Of a DNA stretch of 64,000 bases, positions 16,052 to 25,047 are shown piece after piece. The DNA comes from Candidatus Lachnocurva vaginae (GTDB taxonomy: Bacteria > Bacillota > Clostridia > Lachnospirales > Lachnospiraceae). The notes beneath the pieces were generated by a model. That model was not told where the DNA came from, made no database searches, and saw nothing but the letters and a program-made list of their open reading frames with translations. Location: contig CP049781.1 in NCBI GenBank assembly GCA_011082265.1, positions 1,364,001 to 1,428,000 of the forward strand, given 5' to 3'. A program made the position numbers and the translations under genes. Numbering within the stretch: position 1 is the stretch's first letter; each line of letters starts with the position of its first letter.

Positions 16052-18184
16052 TTATCTGTTTACATTTGGCGGAAAGCCGAAGCCTACTGGATGGTGCTTG
16101 CAGAAAGACGCTATCCAATCATCTAAAGTTGTTACTCTGATTCGACCGATATTATCTATTACCTTGCCATCGCCTATATAAATGCCTACATGACCATAGG
16201 TAAGTCCTGCACTGCTTCCACTACTACTGCTTTCAACTGCAATAAGCATTCCTACCTTGAGTTTTGATTTATCTGATGTAAAGGTGTGGTTTCGGTACAT
16301 ATCACAGGCATTTCCTCCGATATATCCAAGTCCTGCATTTTGATAAACCTGCGATACCCACATAGCACACCAGCCTGCACCCGGAGATGGCGTAATGTAT
16401 GCAGCATTTACAATCTTCTTTTGAACTTCCGTAGAAGCTTCATATTCTTTTCCACCTCCGATACCTCCATTGGAAGCAATAAGGTCGCTATTACCAAAGG
16501 CTTCTCCCATATTGCCTTGAGCAAGGAATAAAGCTTCATAGTGTTTCAGATTGTCAGGATAGTTTGCAAAGACTTCCTTTATAATGCTGTCCATTTCCCT
16601 TTTATGAAGGGTTACAATGAGTTTCTTGTACTCGTAAGGTTCTTCATGGCTTTCGGTATATTCATTTCCATCTTCATCGGTATAAGTTTCTGTAACTGTC
16701 CTGTATCTGATTTCTACTTCTTCCTTATACTCAAGGTCATACATGGACTTAAAAAGCTCATTTAATACAGAGCTTACTTCCGATACATTCTTTACTTCTC
16801 CGCACCTTGATGTAATGTAGGATAAAAGCTCATGTACATTATGCCCGATGTACTCTGTGTTATTTAGGATGTACTCGTCATATCCGGGATAATTCTCTTT
16901 GACATGATCAACCTCGTTTTGAAGCTCACTTTCCATAGCGGAAAAGTTCTGATTGATTTCATTTAGGACATTTGGCTTTGACAAATAGCTTGTTGTAAGA
17001 ACAGAACTTGTGGAGTTCATAAAGCCTGTCATTCCCGTTCCTGCAAAGTTGATAAAGAAAGTTCCCAAAATAATAAGACCTATGAAAATAATCATAAGTC
17101 CCTTTGCTTTTCTTACTATAAATCTCTTTGAGCTTTTCAACGAGCCAATGAGGTTTTCTTTAATCCGATCTCTGAGTCTTGACTTATTCTCACGACGAAT
17201 GGCTGCCTTTACCTGATTTTTCTTTTGAAATCTTTTATAGGCATTTACTCTTTTATATTCATTCGTCTTTTTCAGTTCCTCTTTGGCATCACGAAATTCA
17301 AGCTTCGATTTTCGCTTCCTGATTTTATAGTCCTTATTTGTAAGATCGTATCCTTTCTTCGCCTTTTTCTTATCAGAATATTTCTTTATGCCATGAATGA
17401 GTTTAGAGCTTGCGTCCGCCGTCTTTTCTCCTGCTTCCACCCCTTTATTTTCGTCACTTCCATGAGAAAGATAATCCCTTACGGTTTCACTTCCTTTGGC
17501 AAGTCCTGAAAGGGCAGATACCTTTACCATATCTTTCTTTAGCTTTTTCCTCTGCCCTTTAGAAAGGCTGCTATAAACTTTTTCGCTTGCAGCATCTTTT
17601 CCAGTCTTTTTACCTTCAGATTTATTTTCCTTTGACACATCTTCTTTTTTTCTTGTATAAAGGCTTTCGGTGTAGTTTTTCCTCTTATACTTTCTCTTTT
17701 TAGCCTCATAACTTTTAGGGGAACTTCCAATAAACTCATCTTTTTTATGGAGATTATCATCCACATCATAAGTTGACTCAAAATAGTCGCTATCCCTAAA
17801 GTCATTATCGTATCTGTCTATAATCCCGTCATTATCAAGGTCTTTTCCTAAAGGATCATAGATTTTTCCATCCTTTACCTCCGTAATATAATCCGATCTT
17901 CCTGTTTCACTTACAGCAGCTACACTATCCTTATCAAAAGCTCTATACCTTGCGTTTCTCTTGGATGTTCCATAAGCCTTTTCATTATCGGAACTTACCT
18001 TGTTTATTTTCTTATGAACCTTGTCCTGAAATCTATCTTTGTCATGGACGATTTTTCCTCTGTAATCATCGTTATTCTTTAGCTTACTTTCTTCAGATGT
18101 AGTGAATGTTTCACTATGGATCATTTCTCTTTCAAGACTTGCCTTATGCCTTTCCCTAAAATCCTTTTTCAGCTTTTTCCCCAT
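16052..18184 (-). CDS. CD1108-type conjugal transfer protein with NlpC/P60-like peptidoglycan hydrolase domain
   Basis: This 710-residue protein has a long, highly basic N-terminal cytoplasmic part (about 1-360), a single membrane segment (MIIFIGLIILGTFFINFA near 370), an extracellular region, and a C-terminal cysteine-peptidase-like domain. The likely catalytic cysteine is in GWCAMWV near residue 605 and the histidine in GHVGIYIGDG near 665. It fills the place of VirB1/VirB8-like components in Gram-positive transfer systems, locally opening peptidoglycan for the mating channel. Its ribosome-binding site GAGGT lies in the end of virB4, only three bases away. Confidence 0.82.
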   Translation of the reverse strand: MGKKLKKDFRERHKASLEREMIHSETFTTSEESKLKNNDDYRGKIVHDKDRFQDKVHKKINKVSSDNEKAYGTSKRNARYRAFDKDSVAAVSETGRSDYITEVKDGKIYDPLGKDLDNDGIIDRYDNDFRDSDYFESTYDVDDNLHKKDEFIGSSPKSYEAKKRKYKRKNYTESLYTRKKEDVSKENKSEGKKTGKDAASEKVYSSLSKGQRKKLKKDMVKVSALSGLAKGSETVRDYLSHGSDENKGVEAGEKTADASSKLIHGIKKYSDKKKAKKGYDLTNKDYKIRKRKSKLEFRDAKEELKKTNEYKRVNAYKRFQKKNQVKAAIRRENKSRLRDRIKENLIGSLKSSKRFIVRKAKGLMIIFIGLIILGTFFINFAGTGMTGFMNSTSSVLTTSYLSKPNVLNEINQNFSAMESELQNEVDHVKENYPGYDEYILNNTEYIGHNVHELLSYITSRCGEVKNVSEVSSVLNELFKSMYDLEYKEEVEIRYRTVTETYTDEDGNEYTESHEEPYEYKKLIVTLHKREMDSIIKEVFANYPDNLKHYEALFLAQGNMGEAFGNSDLIASNGGIGGGKEYEASTEVQKKIVNAAYITPSPGAGWCAMWVSQVYQNAGLGYIGGNACDMYRNHTFTSDKSKLKVGMLIAVESSSSGSSAGLTYGHVGIYIGDGKVIDNIGRIRVTTLDDWIASFCKHHPVGFGFPPNVNR

Positions 18185-18187
18185 AGG

Positions 18188-20617
18188 CTACCTCACTTCT
18201 TCAGGCTTGGTAGTCATCTTCTGATAGAGAATTGTATCTTTCGGGAACTTATCAAGGAAAGGAACAATGGTATTTCCAAAGAACAGTAGTCCCTCGCCCT
18301 CATTTGAGTTGGTAACATATCTAAGCTGAGGAAGTGAGATTTTAAGTTTTCTTGCTAAAATTTCTCTATCTCCTGACGCTTGATTTAGCATTAAGACAAA
18401 GTCGGTATTATCAAAGATATTTTCAATTTCCTTACTCATAAGTAGGTCTTTGACATTTTGCGTAATACCTGTTGGAATACCTCCCCATTTTCTAAAACGC
18501 TTCCATATTTCCACAGAATAAGATGCTGTCTGCTCATCTTTTAATAGCAAGTGAAACTCATCTATATAGTACCTTGTAGCCTTGCTTCCTCTATTTTGAG
18601 ATACTTTATTCCACACCTGATCCTGTATAACAAGCATACCGATTTTCTTTAGCTGACTTCCAAGCTCTTTAATATCAAAGCACAGGAGTTTCTTATTTAA
18701 GTCCACATTTGACCTGTGATTAAAAACATTAAGGGAACCTGATACATAGATTTCCATCTCCGTTGCCAGCTTTTTACCGACCTTTTCTTCCTGTCCTTTT
18801 AACATATCGTATAGGTTTTGAAGTATAGGCATATTACAAGGTTCAGGATTTTCAAAATACTTTTCGTAAATCTTAGGTAAGCACCTGTCTATAACGGACT
18901 TTTCTTCTGCCGTAAGACCACTACCGCCTACTACAAGCTCCAGCATACTCATAATGAAGTTTGCTTTGTCTTTCAGTGGCGCATCCCCATCGCCATAGTT
19001 CATATTTATATCAAGGGGATTCAGGTAATCCTTTGACTTACTGCTGACCTTAATGACTTCTCCGTTAAACTGTCTTACAAGGTTTCCATACTCTCCTTCC
19101 GGATCGCAGATAATCACATCATCATCTGTTACCAAAATTGCATTTGCCATTTCTCTTTTGGCACTAAAGGATTTACCACTTCCGGGAGTTCCGAGGATTA
19201 GACCGTTTGGATTTTTGAGTTTTTTCCTATCTGCCATAATCAGGTTATGGCTTAAGGCATTTAGTCCGTAATAAAGACTGTTACTTGAATTGATGAAAAG
19301 CTCCTCTGTGGTAAAGGGCATAAAAACTGCCGTAGATGAACTTGTCAGTCCTCTGTCTATTTCAATCTTATTTACGCCAAGAGGTAGCACGCTGATAAGT
19401 CCTTGTTCTTGCGTATGGTCAAGTCTTTTCAGTTTGCAGTTATGCTTATTTGCAATGGAACTTATCTGAGAGATTGTGTTATCAAGCTTTTGCACCGTTT
19501 TTGCAAAGTTCATAAAGACGATACTTACCACAAACATTCGCTCATCTCTTGTCTGTAAGTCCTTTAGGAGGCTTTTTACATCTTCTCCATAGGTGATTAA
19601 GTCAGATGGAAGAATGTCCATATCATAACCGCTTCTTACCGCTTTCTTATTTTCCTCAATCTTCATCTTGTCAATATCGGTATTTTTTCTCTTTACCATT
19701 TTAATGGCTTCCGATTGGTCGATTGCCTTAATATGAAATGAAATATTGATGTTATCATCAATATCCAAAAACTCGGCAAGCATACGGTCTGAAAGCTCAC
19801 TTGCAAGAATTTGAAAATGACTTACTGCCCCGATAAATTTTCCAAACTTAAAATACCTTGACGGAGTAAAGTTAAATTCATCAGGAGTAATATATGTCTT
19901 TGTGCTTTCTTTTTTCTTTAAGTCCTTGTATGAAAATTCAAAGGTCTTATTGGGATTTAATATATCGTGAAGTATCTTTAATCTTTCTTCTCCTGTAAGA
20001 CTTTCAGCACGAACTCCCATACTCTTTAGATTAGATAATATATCTATCTCCAGTCTTTCAAGTTTTGATGTTGCCTGCTCTAAATTATCCGCTTCTACTG
20101 TAAAGGTTACATACTTTGATTTTTTCAGTCCATTATTTCCCTTTACAATCTGACTTTTAAGCATCTCTCTAAACTCAAGACGTATATCGTCAAAACCGTC
20201 CTTTTTATCCGGTATCTGAATTGCCGACTTCATTTCTTCGTTTCGTCCAAGTTGATTGATATATGAAAACCCAATACTGATACTTGGATCAAAGGAGTTT
20301 AGAAAATTTGCAAACTGATTAAAAATCAAGTCTCGATCTTCATCTAAGGCAAGTTGGTAGTTAATATCCTGAAAGGCTATGCTTTTACTAAAGTGCTTTT
20401 CGTCAAGCTGACATATACCGCTTTTTAAGAGTCTAAGATAGGGAATGGTATCTTCGACAGTATATCTTTTTGGTTCTTTTCTAAAAATAAGGTCAAGTAG
20501 CCCGCCTTTATCTTTTTTAGATTTTCCCTTATTTTGCTTTAAGTCCTGTCTTTGACTTCTTAACATCTTTTTGTTTTGTTCTAACTTTACCTGCTGAATC
20601 TTTCTTTTGTCTTTCAA
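18188..20617 (-). CDS. VirB4/TraE-type conjugation ATPase
   Basis: This 809-residue ATPase powers the type IV secretion channel. Walker A GTPGSGKSF lies near residue 477 and Walker B RYYIDEFHLLL near 685. GLTAEEKSVIDRCL and the late TQNVKDLL segment are typical of the family. The start is TTG, placed six bases after a strong GGAGG; no ATG fits better, and the first 30 codons overlap the end of the PrgI gene in another frame. The N-terminus is very rich in lysine and glutamine because of this overlap. It is the central component of the ICE transfer operon. Confidence 0.93.
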   Translation of the reverse strand: MKDKRKIQQVKLEQNKKMLRSQRQDLKQNKGKSKKDKGGLLDLIFRKEPKRYTVEDTIPYLRLLKSGICQLDEKHFSKSIAFQDINYQLALDEDRDLIFNQFANFLNSFDPSISIGFSYINQLGRNEEMKSAIQIPDKKDGFDDIRLEFREMLKSQIVKGNNGLKKSKYVTFTVEADNLEQATSKLERLEIDILSNLKSMGVRAESLTGEERLKILHDILNPNKTFEFSYKDLKKKESTKTYITPDEFNFTPSRYFKFGKFIGAVSHFQILASELSDRMLAEFLDIDDNINISFHIKAIDQSEAIKMVKRKNTDIDKMKIEENKKAVRSGYDMDILPSDLITYGEDVKSLLKDLQTRDERMFVVSIVFMNFAKTVQKLDNTISQISSIANKHNCKLKRLDHTQEQGLISVLPLGVNKIEIDRGLTSSSTAVFMPFTTEELFINSSNSLYYGLNALSHNLIMADRKKLKNPNGLILGTPGSGKSFSAKREMANAILVTDDDVIICDPEGEYGNLVRQFNGEVIKVSSKSKDYLNPLDINMNYGDGDAPLKDKANFIMSMLELVVGGSGLTAEEKSVIDRCLPKIYEKYFENPEPCNMPILQNLYDMLKGQEEKVGKKLATEMEIYVSGSLNVFNHRSNVDLNKKLLCFDIKELGSQLKKIGMLVIQDQVWNKVSQNRGSKATRYYIDEFHLLLKDEQTASYSVEIWKRFRKWGGIPTGITQNVKDLLMSKEIENIFDNTDFVLMLNQASGDREILARKLKISLPQLRYVTNSNEGEGLLFFGNTIVPFLDKFPKDTILYQKMTTKPEEVR

Positions 20618-20918
20618 GGTAAACCTCCTTTCTCACTCTTTTTTGTGGCTGATAAAACTTATGAAGGTAAATATATTTAAAATATTTCTCAAAGGTCAGT
20701 CCGTCCTTTTCAAAAAGAGTGATGAAAAATATAGGGAGTGTGGACACAATGAGAAATATGACGGCAATATCATTTGGAACGATCTTTCGCATAAATAAAT
20801 AGACTGGTAGTCCTACCAGTCCTGCGAGTGTGAAACCTATCATCTGCCTTTTTGTTAAGTTAAAAGCTACCTTTGTTTTTACCTTCTTTAGGTCTTTTGG
20901 GATTGGTACATACGCCAT
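20529..20918 (-). CDS. PrgI family conjugal transfer membrane protein
   Basis: This 129-residue protein starts MAYVPIPKDLKKVKTKVAFNL, the usual PrgI start, and has two adjacent membrane segments (IGFTLAGLVGLPVYLFM and IAVIFLIVSTLPIFFITLF). A basic tail follows. PrgI proteins are small inner components of Gram-positive type IV secretion channels that work with VirB4. Its last 30 codons overlap the start of virB4, suggesting coupled translation. Confidence 0.88.
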   Translation of the reverse strand: MAYVPIPKDLKKVKTKVAFNLTKRQMIGFTLAGLVGLPVYLFMRKIVPNDIAVIFLIVSTLPIFFITLFEKDGLTFEKYFKYIYLHKFYQPQKRVRKEVYLERQKKDSAGKVRTKQKDVKKSKTGLKAK

Positions 20919-20921
20919 AAC

Positions 20922-21188
20922 TTACCTCCCATCTTCTTTTTCCTTTGAAAGCTCTGCCATGTGTTCATAAACAGAGCCGATTTCTTCCTGAATGCTTTCT
21001 ATCTGTTTATCTGTATTTTTGTTATATCTTTCCTGCAAAATACAAAAGTCATTATGGCAGCGACCGATGTCTTTTGTTCTTTCTTCCAAGTCATTAATCT
21101 TGCTAAAAAGTTTGATTCTATCAATCACCGCTATAACACCTGCTCCGATTACTACTGCTATCAATACTGTTTTTCTTTTGTTCATCAT
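20922..21188 (-). CDS. Small membrane-anchored coiled-coil protein of the transfer operon
   Basis: I do not recognise a named family. The 88 residues hold an N-terminal membrane segment (TVLIAVVIGAGVIAVI) followed by a charged helical part (KINDLEERTKDIGRCHNDFC and onward) likely to form a coiled coil. It lies three bases from prgI and 14 from the VirB6-like gene, so it is part of the mating-channel operon. The two cysteines near the middle could form a disulfide if that part is outside the cell. Confidence 0.7.
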   Translation of the reverse strand: MMNKRKTVLIAVVIGAGVIAVIDRIKLFSKINDLEERTKDIGRCHNDFCILQERYNKNTDKQIESIQEEIGSVYEHMAELSKEKEDGR

Positions 21189-21202
21189 ATATTTCCTTTC
21201 TT

Positions 21203-22066
21203 TTAGTGTGCATTTAATACGCTTTTGGCCAGTGTTCCGCTCTTTAGCATCATTAACCCCAGCAAAACCGCATATCCAAGTATCGTAAATGTACTTGTGT
21301 GTATATCTGTTATCTGTATTGTCTTAACTAATACTGCGTATATTCCAAGACAAACCATTAAAAAGAGTCCTTGTAAGCCTATGGCAAATAAGCCTTTGAT
21401 ATAGTTTGTTCCGATTTGTCCCCACTCTTTGTTTCCCATTGTGGCAAAAGGAATGGCTGAAACGGATGAGTAAACATAAATCTCAAACATTCTGCCGTAT
21501 ACCACAAGCATAATCACAATGGAAATGACCTGTATTGCCACCTTTATGAGCGAGGTTTCAAAGAGTATCATGACAAGCTCTCCAAGACCTTTATCTTTTA
21601 AGCCTTCTACCATCGTTACAATCTGATCTCCAGAGATAACGGCAGAGGTGTTAATTACCCCTGCCGCTTTATTTACCATGTGCTGTGCAACATCAAAGAC
21701 TGCCATAGAAAACTGAAAAGCGTGAGACACTAACCATACGGCAATCCACATCTTTATGATGTACTTGAAAAATTCAAAGGTATCTGTATCGTGCATATTG
21801 TTCTTTTGCATAACCATATTGATAAGCTCGATACAAAGGACTGCCGTTATGATTAGCCCAGCAATGGGGATAATGACAGAGTCGTTAATGCTTTTAATAA
21901 AGCTGAAAACCTGTCCGTTCCACCCCATCGGTGTCTTTCCCACATCCGTTGCAATCGCACCAACTTTATCGTTGATGTCAAGAAACATGGACTCTAAGTT
22001 TGCTTGGATACCGCCCAGTAGAAGATCTTTGAAAAACTCCTCTATCTTGTCGAATATCCCAAACAT
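21203..22066 (-). CDS. VirB6/TrbL-like conjugal transfer channel protein
   Basis: This 287-residue protein has five to six membrane segments, for example IIPIAGLIITAVLCIELI, MWIAVWLVSHAFQFSMAVF, VAIQVISIVIMLVVYG and the C-terminal FTILGYAVLLGLMML. It begins MFGIFDKIEEFFKDLLLGGI, as is usual for CD0411/TrbL-like proteins of clostridial ICEs. It should form part of the inner-membrane channel. It sits between Maff2 and the small coiled-coil gene. Confidence 0.85.
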   Translation of the reverse strand: MFGIFDKIEEFFKDLLLGGIQANLESMFLDINDKVGAIATDVGKTPMGWNGQVFSFIKSINDSVIIPIAGLIITAVLCIELINMVMQKNNMHDTDTFEFFKYIIKMWIAVWLVSHAFQFSMAVFDVAQHMVNKAAGVINTSAVISGDQIVTMVEGLKDKGLGELVMILFETSLIKVAIQVISIVIMLVVYGRMFEIYVYSSVSAIPFATMGNKEWGQIGTNYIKGLFAIGLQGLFLMVCLGIYAVLVKTIQITDIHTSTFTILGYAVLLGLMMLKSGTLAKSVLNAH

Positions 22067-22085
22067 TTAATTTCTCCTTTTCTTC

Positions 22086-22301
22086 TTACTTGAGTACATT
22101 TGCAAGAAGCGGAATCAGCTTTAATCCGATTAAGACGATACCACCTCCAGCCATAAGCTGCTTGATGCCTTGACTCTTGGCACCGGGATTGTCATTACCA
22201 TAACCTTCCATCAGGTTAATTACGCCCCATGCTCCAAGTCCTGCACCTACTGCCATAACTAAAATCTTTAATACATTTACTGCCTGTGTAAAAAATTCCA
22301 T
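22086..22301 (-). CDS. Maff2 family mobile element membrane protein
   Basis: The 71 residues fit Maff2: an N-terminal membrane helix (VLKILVMAVGAGLGAWGVINLMEGYG), a glycine-rich turn with NPGAKSQGIKQLMAGGG, and a second membrane helix. The topology recalls VirB2/pilin-like small proteins, but no function is proven. It lies between the SSB-like gene (3 bases) and the VirB6-like gene (19 bases). Confidence 0.88.
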   Translation of the reverse strand: MEFFTQAVNVLKILVMAVGAGLGAWGVINLMEGYGNDNPGAKSQGIKQLMAGGGIVLIGLKLIPLLANVLK

Positions 22302-22304
22302 AAT

Positions 22305-22616
22305 TTATTCCTCCTCGTTTTCTTCTTTCTTTTCAATCTTGTTGTATGACTTCACAACAAAGTTTTTGTAAGTCTTTCCGTCTTTTTCACGCTTCTTGAA
22401 GTAGCCAAAGATATGAATCAAATCGCCCTTTTCAAAGACTTTTGCTTTCTCCGCTTTTTCTCCATAAGCGGCACAGTTGATATATTCCTTGCCTTTCCCA
22501 TACTTTTTTACAAGCGTAAAGTTTACAACTTCAACAGCTTCTCCCTCTTTGTCAAAACTCGAAAAAGTTGGTTCTGCCAATAAATTGGCATTGATGTTAA
22601 TCATTTCTTGCTTCAT
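22305..22616 (-). CDS. Single-stranded DNA-binding-like protein of the ICE
   Basis: This 103-residue protein is an OB-fold of SSB type: NINANLLAEPTF at the start, VVNFTLVKKYGKGKEYINCAAYGEKAE in the middle, GDLIHIFGYFKKREKDGKTY near the end, and an acidic tail ending ENEEE. It lacks the classical DDDIPF tip. It probably coats transferred single strands. It follows a short gap with two terminator-like hairpins after virD4 and starts the Maff2-VirB6-PrgI-VirB4 run. Confidence 0.82.
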   Translation of the reverse strand: MKQEMININANLLAEPTFSSFDKEGEAVEVVNFTLVKKYGKGKEYINCAAYGEKAEKAKVFEKGDLIHIFGYFKKREKDGKTYKNFVVKSYNKIEKKEENEEE

Positions 22617-22642
22617 TAAAAATTTCTCCTTTTCTTTTCAAT

Positions 22643-22676
22643 AAAAAAGCGATCGGAGTTTTTCTTTTCCAATCGC
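22643..22676 (-). terminator. Intrinsic terminator upstream of the SSB-like gene
   Basis: On the minus strand AGCGATTGG and CCGATCGCT pair around an A-rich loop, followed by TTTTTTATTG. It lies just before the ribosome-binding site of the SSB-like gene. Confidence 0.65.
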
Positions 22677-22691
22677 TGATACTCTTGCTAT

Positions 22692-22727
22692 TTAGTTTTC
22701 CTTAGTGGGACTTCTTATCCTTACCAT
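22692..22727 (-). CDS. Candidate 11-residue ORF MVRIRSPTKEN between two terminators
   Basis: An AGGAGG lies four bases before an ATG that opens an 11-codon ORF, MVRIRSPTKEN, ended by TAA. It sits exactly between the terminator after virD4 and the terminator before the SSB-like gene. The ribosome-binding site is as strong as those of the neighbouring genes. It could be a leader peptide controlling the second terminator, or the remnant of a lost gene. No family is recognisable. Confidence 0.4.
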   Translation of the reverse strand: MVRIRSPTKEN

Positions 22728-22750
22728 CTTTCCTCCTGATTTTGAGTAAT

Positions 22751-22787
22751 AAAAAAGCAGCAAATCTATGTTCTTTAGACTTACTGC
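22751..22787 (-). terminator. Intrinsic terminator at the end of virD4
   Basis: On the minus strand GCAGTAAGTCTA and TAGATTTGCTGC form a stem with AAGAACA in the loop, followed by TTTTTT. The first arm includes the virD4 stop codon. Confidence 0.7.
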
Positions 22788-24565
22788 ACTCTTGTAATAA
22801 CCGTTTCTCTATTTAATTTTGCTTTCCCTTTTCGCTTCATATAGCTTTCAATATCAAACACATTCTTCTTGTCATAGTCCTCCAAAAGTTTGTAATTCTT
22901 ATGCTTTGTAATATCAAATTTATCTGATAAAAACGGTCTTACACCTCGAAGCTGAAAAATACATTTACTGCCATCCATAACCGTTATCTCATCTTGACTC
23001 ATCAGCTCTTTTCCTGTCTTTTGGTAATTCAGTCCATAGCTATTGGCATTGGAGCGTGTTTCAGAAGTGTTATACAGATCTATGGTTTCTTTACCAAGTG
23101 TTTCAGATAGCTCCTTTAGTGTGGTCTTTTCCTTTCCACCAAGAAACAAAGTGCTATCGCAGTTGCCTACAATGGTATCAGCATTATCCTTGTAGATTGC
23201 CTTTAGCTGAGATTGTGCCTGCAAGATAATACTTGCTGAAATCTCTCTGCTTCGGATTGTTGCAATCAATTTCTCGAATTTAGGAATTAAGCCGATGTTG
23301 GCAAACTCGTCAAGCAAGCACCTTACATGAACAGGTAATCTTCCCCCGTACTCGTCATCTGCCTTATCGCAAAGTAGGTTAAATAGTTGTGAGTACATAA
23401 TAGACACCACAAAATTAAAGGTATCATCTGTATCAGAGATAATAACAAAGAGTGCTGTCTTTCTATCTCCAAGGGTATCAAGCTCAAGTTCATCTTCTTT
23501 CATCAAGTCCCTAAGCTCTTGAATATCAAAAGGAGCAAGTCTTGCACCACATGAAATAAGAATAGATTTAGCTGTTTTTCCTGCTGCAAGCTTATATTTC
23601 TTATATTGCTTGACTGCAAAGTGCGTAGGCTCTTTCTTTTCCAATGCTTCAAACAGTCTATCAATGGGATTCATATAGGTTTCATCATCTTCTCTGACTT
23701 CTGAAGCGTCTATCATATCCAGTAGTGTCGCAAAGTTCTTTTCTTCTCTTGGAGCTTCATAGAAGATATATCCGATAAGAGCTGTATAATAGAGCTTTTC
23801 GGCTTTCACCCAAAAATCTTCTCCTGCTTTTTCTCCCTCTCCCTTAGTGTTCGCAATAATTGTCTGCACCAGTTTCAGTATGTCTTTTTCACTTCTGATG
23901 TAAGCGAATGGATTGTACTTCATGCTCTTTTTGAAGTTGATGGTATTTAAGATTTTTATCTCATAGCCATTATCTTCAAGCATCTTGCCACACTCAATGA
24001 CTATTGTTCCTTTAGGATCTGTTACACAATATGAAGAGTGCATTTGCATTAGGTTCGGTTTTACATAAAATCTTGTCTTTCCTGAACCAGAACCACCTAT
24101 AACAAGTACATTTTTGTTACGAGCATAATTTGGATTTGCAGGTCTGCCATTCATAGTTAATCGTTCTGTTTGAGTAAGCAAAATATTGTTTTGGAACTTT
24201 TCATCCACATACGGCTCTATATCTTTTCTCGTTCCCCATCTTGCCGAACCATACTCTTTCCCCTGTCTAAACTTTTTCGCATTTTTGCCTTTGGTATAGA
24301 CGATAAATTTAATTAAAGCTGCCACGCCCACACCCATTAAAACATCTATTGGATGAACGCTTGGAATAAAGCTCATGGTATTAAGCTCTAATATTCCTTG
24401 AAAGATTTTGTCTATCACATCGCCACCAGTATAGGCTCGTACATGGTGAGAAAAGATATTGCCAAAATAGAAAAATGCAAGATAGGGAATATTCTGCTTT
24501 AGAAACTTTGCCTTATCTTGCACCTTAAATAAGCCTTTGATGTCTTTTAGTATCTTATCTATCAT
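22781..24565 (-). CDS. VirD4/TraG-type coupling ATPase
   Basis: This 594-residue type IV coupling protein brings the relaxase-DNA complex to the secretion channel. Two membrane segments occur near the N-terminus (about 25-40 and 65-90). Walker A VIGGSGSGKTRF lies near residue 158 and Walker B LLDEFANIG near 418. RSREISASIILQAQSQLKAIY is the TraG/VirD4 signature. Its ATG overlaps the pcfB stop by four bases, so pcfB and virD4 are translationally coupled. A terminator follows directly. Confidence 0.95.
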   Translation of the reverse strand: MIDKILKDIKGLFKVQDKAKFLKQNIPYLAFFYFGNIFSHHVRAYTGGDVIDKIFQGILELNTMSFIPSVHPIDVLMGVGVAALIKFIVYTKGKNAKKFRQGKEYGSARWGTRKDIEPYVDEKFQNNILLTQTERLTMNGRPANPNYARNKNVLVIGGSGSGKTRFYVKPNLMQMHSSYCVTDPKGTIVIECGKMLEDNGYEIKILNTINFKKSMKYNPFAYIRSEKDILKLVQTIIANTKGEGEKAGEDFWVKAEKLYYTALIGYIFYEAPREEKNFATLLDMIDASEVREDDETYMNPIDRLFEALEKKEPTHFAVKQYKKYKLAAGKTAKSILISCGARLAPFDIQELRDLMKEDELELDTLGDRKTALFVIISDTDDTFNFVVSIMYSQLFNLLCDKADDEYGGRLPVHVRCLLDEFANIGLIPKFEKLIATIRSREISASIILQAQSQLKAIYKDNADTIVGNCDSTLFLGGKEKTTLKELSETLGKETIDLYNTSETRSNANSYGLNYQKTGKELMSQDEITVMDGSKCIFQLRGVRPFLSDKFDITKHKNYKLLEDYDKKNVFDIESYMKRKGKAKLNRETVITRVQ

Positions 24566-25047
24566 AGGATCTGCTCCTTTTGTTTATTCTTGACTTTATC
24601 TTTAGAAACAGTGTTCTTTGCCATCTCCTTGAACTTCTCAATATTTTTGTGAATGGACTCTTTCCTTTCCGTTTTCTTTTCTGATTCTGAAAGAGCGTGT
24701 TTAAAGGCTTTATCCATCACTTTCATGTCTTTTGCCTGAAAGAATACGGAGTATTTACCGCTTTCCTTATCTTTCATTACTGAAAACTTTACCCCATACC
24801 GATTAAGTTCCTTTTTCAGTTCCTTCAGCTCTGCTTCTTCTACCGGAATTTCTTCAAGCTGTCCCTTTTTAACCATATCTTTGAGCTTCACTTCATTTCC
24901 TTTGCTACTAACGAGCTTTTCCAGTCCTCCGAGTTTCTCAGCCTCTTTCATCAGTTTCTTGAGTAAAGTCAAAAGAAGTTTTGCTGTTACTTTTCCGGCT
25001 TTAACCTCCATATTCAGCGTTTTTCTTGCAATTTCTTCATTGATCAA
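24562..25047 (-). CDS. PcfB family protein (DUF3801)
   Basis: This 161-residue protein has the PcfB pattern: an N-terminal helix (MINEEIARKTLNMEVKAGKV), then LLTLLKKLMKEAEKLGGLEKL, and a C-terminal lysine-rich segment. PcfB proteins are accessory factors for the coupling protein in Gram-positive conjugation systems. It overlaps dnaC-like and virD4 genes by four bases each, within a tightly coupled four-gene set. Confidence 0.82.
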   Translation of the reverse strand: MINEEIARKTLNMEVKAGKVTAKLLLTLLKKLMKEAEKLGGLEKLVSSKGNEVKLKDMVKKGQLEEIPVEEAELKELKKELNRYGVKFSVMKDKESGKYSVFFQAKDMKVMDKAFKHALSESEKKTERKESIHKNIEKFKEMAKNTVSKDKVKNKQKEQIL

